DNA from: Sphagnum compactum
Taxonomy: Eukaryota; Bryophyta; Sphagnopsida; Sphagnales
Length of the DNA stretch: 64,000 bases
Reading direction: 5' to 3'
Assembly (NCBI GenBank): GCA_965153455.1
Contig: OZ234497.1
Location: 2,108,001 to 2,172,000 of the forward strand
Position numbers and translations under genes: made by a program. How positions within the stretch are numbered: the stretch's first letter is position 1; each line of letters begins with the position of its first letter. This document shows positions 59,760 to 64,000 of the stretch, one piece after another. The notes below the pieces were generated by a model. It worked only from the letters and a program-made list of their open reading frames with translations. It made no database searches and was not told the origin of the DNA.

Positions 59760-60610
59760 CGTTCCAAAGGAGGTGAGGAAATCACTGATCGCAAACAGCT
59801 AGGACTCTACCTTAAGGTACAAACTCACGCACGGCTAGTCTGTATAGATCAGACAAGCCGCAAAGACTGGCCAAAGCCTGAACTCAGAAAGTCGAAGCGA
59901 GCTCGAGATCTCCAACTACAAAGCTGCAGGAAAAGTCAGAAGCAAACAGGTGTACACGCGTCAACGCCTGGCGTCTCCATATTCTAGCACAACTCCTTAC
60001 CGCAGCGACGACCAAAAACAGACACCCTCGCAACCCCACACACAAAGAAAATAAGGAAATGAGAGCTACTATGCCCACCACTAGAGCGTGTTACACGAAT
60101 CTTTCTACTCCTACAAACTACGCGTGTGACTACAACTCGAGCATGCAGAGGAGAGCGCCAAGGCCGCGTATGCCGCAAGAACACAGGCCACAGACACACA
60201 GAACAGGACGAAAACGAAAGCGGAGAAAGAGGAAGAAAAAATTACATAAAAATTTTCTTAAAAAAATTATGGAAAAAAAGAAAAGTGCAAAAACTTACGC
60301 AAAGCTGGTCAGTAGTCAGTACCGAGGAAGTCGCGCTCCGTGTGTTTGCCTAAGTACGAAAGCAGCAACAAGCACGAGAGAGAGAGAGAGAGAGAGAAGA
60401 GACGCAGACGAGCGCGCACGCAAAGAGAGAGAGAGAGAGAGAGAGGAGAGGAGCATAGCCATTGCAGAGAACGGTGCCCACCGGAGTTTCGCCACTTTTC
60501 TGCCACCCGTGTGCCGAAAATCAACAGTATTTTCTCTTTCACAATTTCAACTTTGGGATTTACAGTAATTTCTTTTGGCTATCTGAAAGGTTTTGCAATT
60601 TAGCATATTA
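59760..60610 (-). promoter_or_regulatory. Upstream region of the VIN3-like gene
   Basis: GC-richer than its surroundings and purine-rich on the plus strand, with two (GA)n blocks at about 60377-60398 and 60425-60446. The composition ends abruptly near 60610. It probably contains promoter and 5'UTR. The plus-strand frame of 169 codons (60059-60568) is Arg/Glu-rich low complexity and not supported as a gene. Confidence 0.4.
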
Positions 60611-63600
60611 AAGCTCGCCCAAAACCTTTTTTTTCTTTCTAGGTACCCTTGTATTTTGGTGGATTGGGAAGGGTATTTTTAAAAAATTATTATATAATAC
60701 TAAACAATTTAATTTGATAATTTATTATGTATAAATTTCACCTTTTTTTTAGTTACTCTTTTGGGGTGTCAAATATTTTTCTATTTTGATTTTGATATTT
60801 AGTGATTGTCCAAATTTATTTTGTTTATAATTTTGCATGGTTATGGGTCGGAAAGTCACACCCTCAAATCGAATATCATTAAGCATCTTTATGGCGAAAT
60901 TGATGATTCCCAAAATCAAGTGATTGCCAATAAATAAATAATTAGACCCATTTGTTGGGCAAGCTATTTTGATTTTTTTTTTCTTTTTTACTAACCATTA
61001 GATTGTGCTTTGTTTTTTTCCCATCAATTTTTTTTGAAATTACCATATCTAGACTTAATAGTTCGATCACCCAAATATGGCAGGATTCTTTGATTTTTTT
61101 CTACTTTCTTTGCTTCCCTATAGCCAAATTTGGCTAATTCCTCTTGGGGATGTGATTACATCACAAAATTGGGGGTGGAAAAAAAAAAGAAAAAAAAAGA
61201 AAAAAAGAAAAACCCTGATCAGATCTTTTCTTTTAAAAAATTTAGACCAAAAAATCACTGGTTCCGATTATTTTTTGGAAAAAAATTGTGATTGCCATTA
61301 TTGAAATTCATTCCACTACCATTTTAAATAATCTAATAAAATTTTTAAAAAATAGTTTTGGAAGGAAAACTTAGTTGGGTAACCTGTTCACACTTGGGCC
61401 AATGGCATGGGGTATATAAACACTAGTCACCCCTGAAGTTAAATTAGCCAGTACAGAAGTTACCTTCCTTTTCTGAAAAAGGAATAAAAATTGGCTAAAT
61501 TATTTTTCAAAGACCTAAGAGGAAGGAAAATAAATGTCTATTGAATTATTTTTTTAGAATGAAACAATGCTTATATAAAGTCCCCAAAACAAAACCTTCT
61601 ACTTTTAGGTCTACCTATTTACTGAGGAGACAAATCCCAAAACTAAAAATTAAAAATAAAATTTAAAAAAATATAATGCAACCTTCATGGATGACTCAAG
61701 AATCAACCTAGTTGAACATCCATCCATGAAACAATTCATAAAAAAGTTTCGGTAATTAAATTTTTATTTTTGGTAATAAGAGTTTCGAGTATTTTATATT
61801 AAATTCAACAACTTGAAACAACCATTTGTATTCTATTGAGTTTCCTATTACAAAGTGGTTCAATGCAATACAAGATTCTTTGCAACCAAATCATCCATCC
61901 AGCTCAGTGAAAGATAAAATTTTACTAAAGAAGCCCATGGGTCCCAACCTTTATGAGTTGAGAGAGAGGAACATTTATGGGGTTTTTAAAATTATTTTTT
62001 TTTAATTTTTTTTTGGGATTGGATCTCCTAACCTCAAATTAACTTGAAATTTCAAAAAAATAAATTCTAACATTAAAAATAATGAAAATACACATCCAGA
62101 TTCCAATGATATCTAAAACAAAAAGGTATTTAAAACTAGTAATCTTTGTGAAATTATGACACATAAGTGACAAGAAATCACTTTAAAATCAATATCTCCC
62201 ACAATCTGAATCCAAATCTTACCAAATAAATTCCATTAAATCCTGCTTGTCAAGATCTTTCCAACAACACCAAAGGCACATTCCAATTCCTCCGAAATTT
62301 TCAGCTACTATTTAATAAAATTTTCAGTGAAGAAATCATTCAATATTCAAGAACTTCTACACTGCAAGTTCAAACACCATGAAACCAAGCCGATGCACCC
62401 TCCTCTTCGAGAGCTTTCGAGAGAGACCAAGAACATGATCTGAAGCATCCCCATTCAGTGGATCTCATCGGTAAAAACAAAACAAAACAAACAAACTACC
62501 TTCCTTCATAAATAGATTGGCAGTTGATTATGTTAAGTAAGGTACCTTCCATTTACACTAAAAAAAATTGTCAAAGGTTTTATACATCCTATAACATAAC
62601 ACTAAGAAAACAACACAACGTCTTTACAAGAAAAAATAAAAATTCATGATAGAACTTGGACAAGCACAAGAAACACAGAAGTGGGATTGCTAATTTGCTT
62701 GCAATGAAATGATTTTTGAACATCAACAAATAGGTAGTTGTAAGCAAAGGCCCCAAGGACCACAAAATTCACAAACAAAAGATTTGATATTCATGTTACA
62801 ATGGTATAAAAGTTTTGGACTAGATAATCAGCAAAAGTGCATTGGTCACCATGAAAAGTCTAAGCACGAGACTAATTCATGGTGACTAGCATGTTCTCAA
62901 CAAGTTATTAGACATAACTAATTGTTCTAGAGCATTGAGCTTTTGGGTTATGGGACACATGAGAAGGTGAGTCATGAGGTTTAGCCAACCAATGATTTGA
63001 AACATGAAAAAGGTAATAAGGAAGTATACAACTACTAAAAGACAACATAACTCATCAATAGTGTGATTCCATGTTAATGAGATGTTTTGTACAACCGGAT
63101 ATGTTGGTATATTAAGTGTTGGTAGAGATATTGTAAATTATTGGAAAATGGACCTTCTTTTGCATTTAGTGTCGTTTGAGGATGTTGTAAATTCGTTGAA
63201 AAATGGATTCTCTTTTGCAATGAAAATTGGGAAAAACCATGGGATCGATGAAAATGTTAAATACCTCCTTCCATTGAACTTTGAAAGGGTTTTGAAAAAA
63301 AACAACATTTTGTGTGGTTATGTTGCAAGGTTTGAATAATAGTTACATGTGGTGGTGGGTTCAAATCTTGTTAAGAGTTATAGAACATTTTTTTTTTGGT
63401 TATGTGTCAAACATTAGAACATTAATTGCACAATTTTACACAAAAATATGCAAGGCACAAAAAGGTTTGCCTTATGAGGTTTGATGGGGGGAATATAATG
63501 TTTTATGTTTCACTTGAGTTTCACTTGAAAAGCTTGAACAAAGGCACTACAAACTACAAATTCTCAGTTTCAATGTAATTTAAAGCCCATGGGGAACATT

Positions 63601-64000
63601 AGTAAGAAAAAATAGAACATACACGAGTAAAAATATAAGGTGCAATATTTTGGTTGTTGAGTAAAATTATAAGTTAAATAGTTATAAAAATAGGGTACAT
63701 TTAATTCAAATAATCAATTTAATTATAATATAAGGTGTGTAATAATTCTGAAATAATGGATTATAATTAATATAGGGTGGTTTTAATATGTATATATTTT
63801 TAAAAATAGATAATAATATGTAATACCCCCCCTAAAATGGTCATTTGATGCACGTAGATCCCAAACTTTACACTAAGTGTCCCCCTCAACATTCAAAGAA
63901 TGTTTTTTTACCAAACTCATTTACAACTTACAAATATGGAATATGGAGCTTATGAAATTTGCCATGACAAAGCTCAAAAAAAATGAGCCAAGGAAGAAAT
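60611..64000. other. Right-hand AT-rich stretch without gene
   Basis: No exon is supported. An A/AAAAAG run lies at 61179-61211. A short GC-richer patch at 62385-62470 contains an ATG with 19 codons and a donor-like GTAAAA, which might be a lone non-coding exon. The frame at 63082-63339 (85 codons) has no recognisable domain. Confidence 0.5.

Noticed and set aside
60059-60568. 169-codon plus-strand frame
   Set aside because: Arg/Glu/Lys low complexity driven by (GA)n; lies in the upstream region of the VIN3-like gene.
1-64000. CRISPR arrays, rRNA, tRNA or operons
   Set aside because: No regularly spaced repeats, no cloverleaf-like gene noticed by eye, and the genes are intron-split nuclear plant genes.

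Overview
The window is nuclear DNA from a land plant. It is AT-rich and gene-poor. The genes are split by introns with GT..AG borders (one apparent GC..AG), simple-sequence tracts are common, and decayed retroelements and transposons lie between the genes. Gene families and retroelement types would suit a spore-bearing plant (fern, lycophyte or similar) with a mid-sized to large genome. That placement is inference; the sequence itself does not fix the species.

Four protein genes can be supported. (1) 12618-17461, plus strand: a receptor-like cytoplasmic kinase with an N-terminal universal-stress-protein (USP) domain; I could join 11 exons in frame into 991 residues. (2) 19538-20190, minus strand: a small membrane protein of the plant 'ribosomal protein L18a-like' family, easily missed because its exons are short. 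(3) 35545/36706-42227, minus strand: an extra-large G protein alpha subunit (XLG), 8 coding exons plus a phase-compatible ninth. (4) 54594-59066 (perhaps to 59759), minus strand: a VIN3-like / VRN5-class chromatin protein with plant PHD finger, fibronectin type III and C-terminal VID domains.

The rest is mostly repeats. A decayed plant LINE occupies about 440-4080 with gaps. A MITE-like family is represented at 7539-7742 and 9016-9200. A fold-back structure lies at 21411-23070. A decayed non-LTR-type reverse transcriptase element runs from about 25237 to 27470. A decayed minus-strand Ty3/gypsy element with a PHD-like finger at its 3' end covers about 29950-33400. A non-autonomous CACTA element sits at 45638-46820. 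A GC-richer island at 49559-50394 is flanked by an 8-bp direct repeat. Several tandem duplications are also present.

The four genes are not an operon and show no obvious joint function. Two are signalling proteins (USP-kinase, XLG), one a chromatin repressor-complex subunit (VIN3-like) and one a small membrane protein. I found no tRNA, rRNA or CRISPR array. I found no convincing undescribed multi-gene system. The best leads are the XLG C-terminal exon, the duplicated XLG splice donor, the very short introns of the VIN3-like gene and the PHD-bearing gypsy element.
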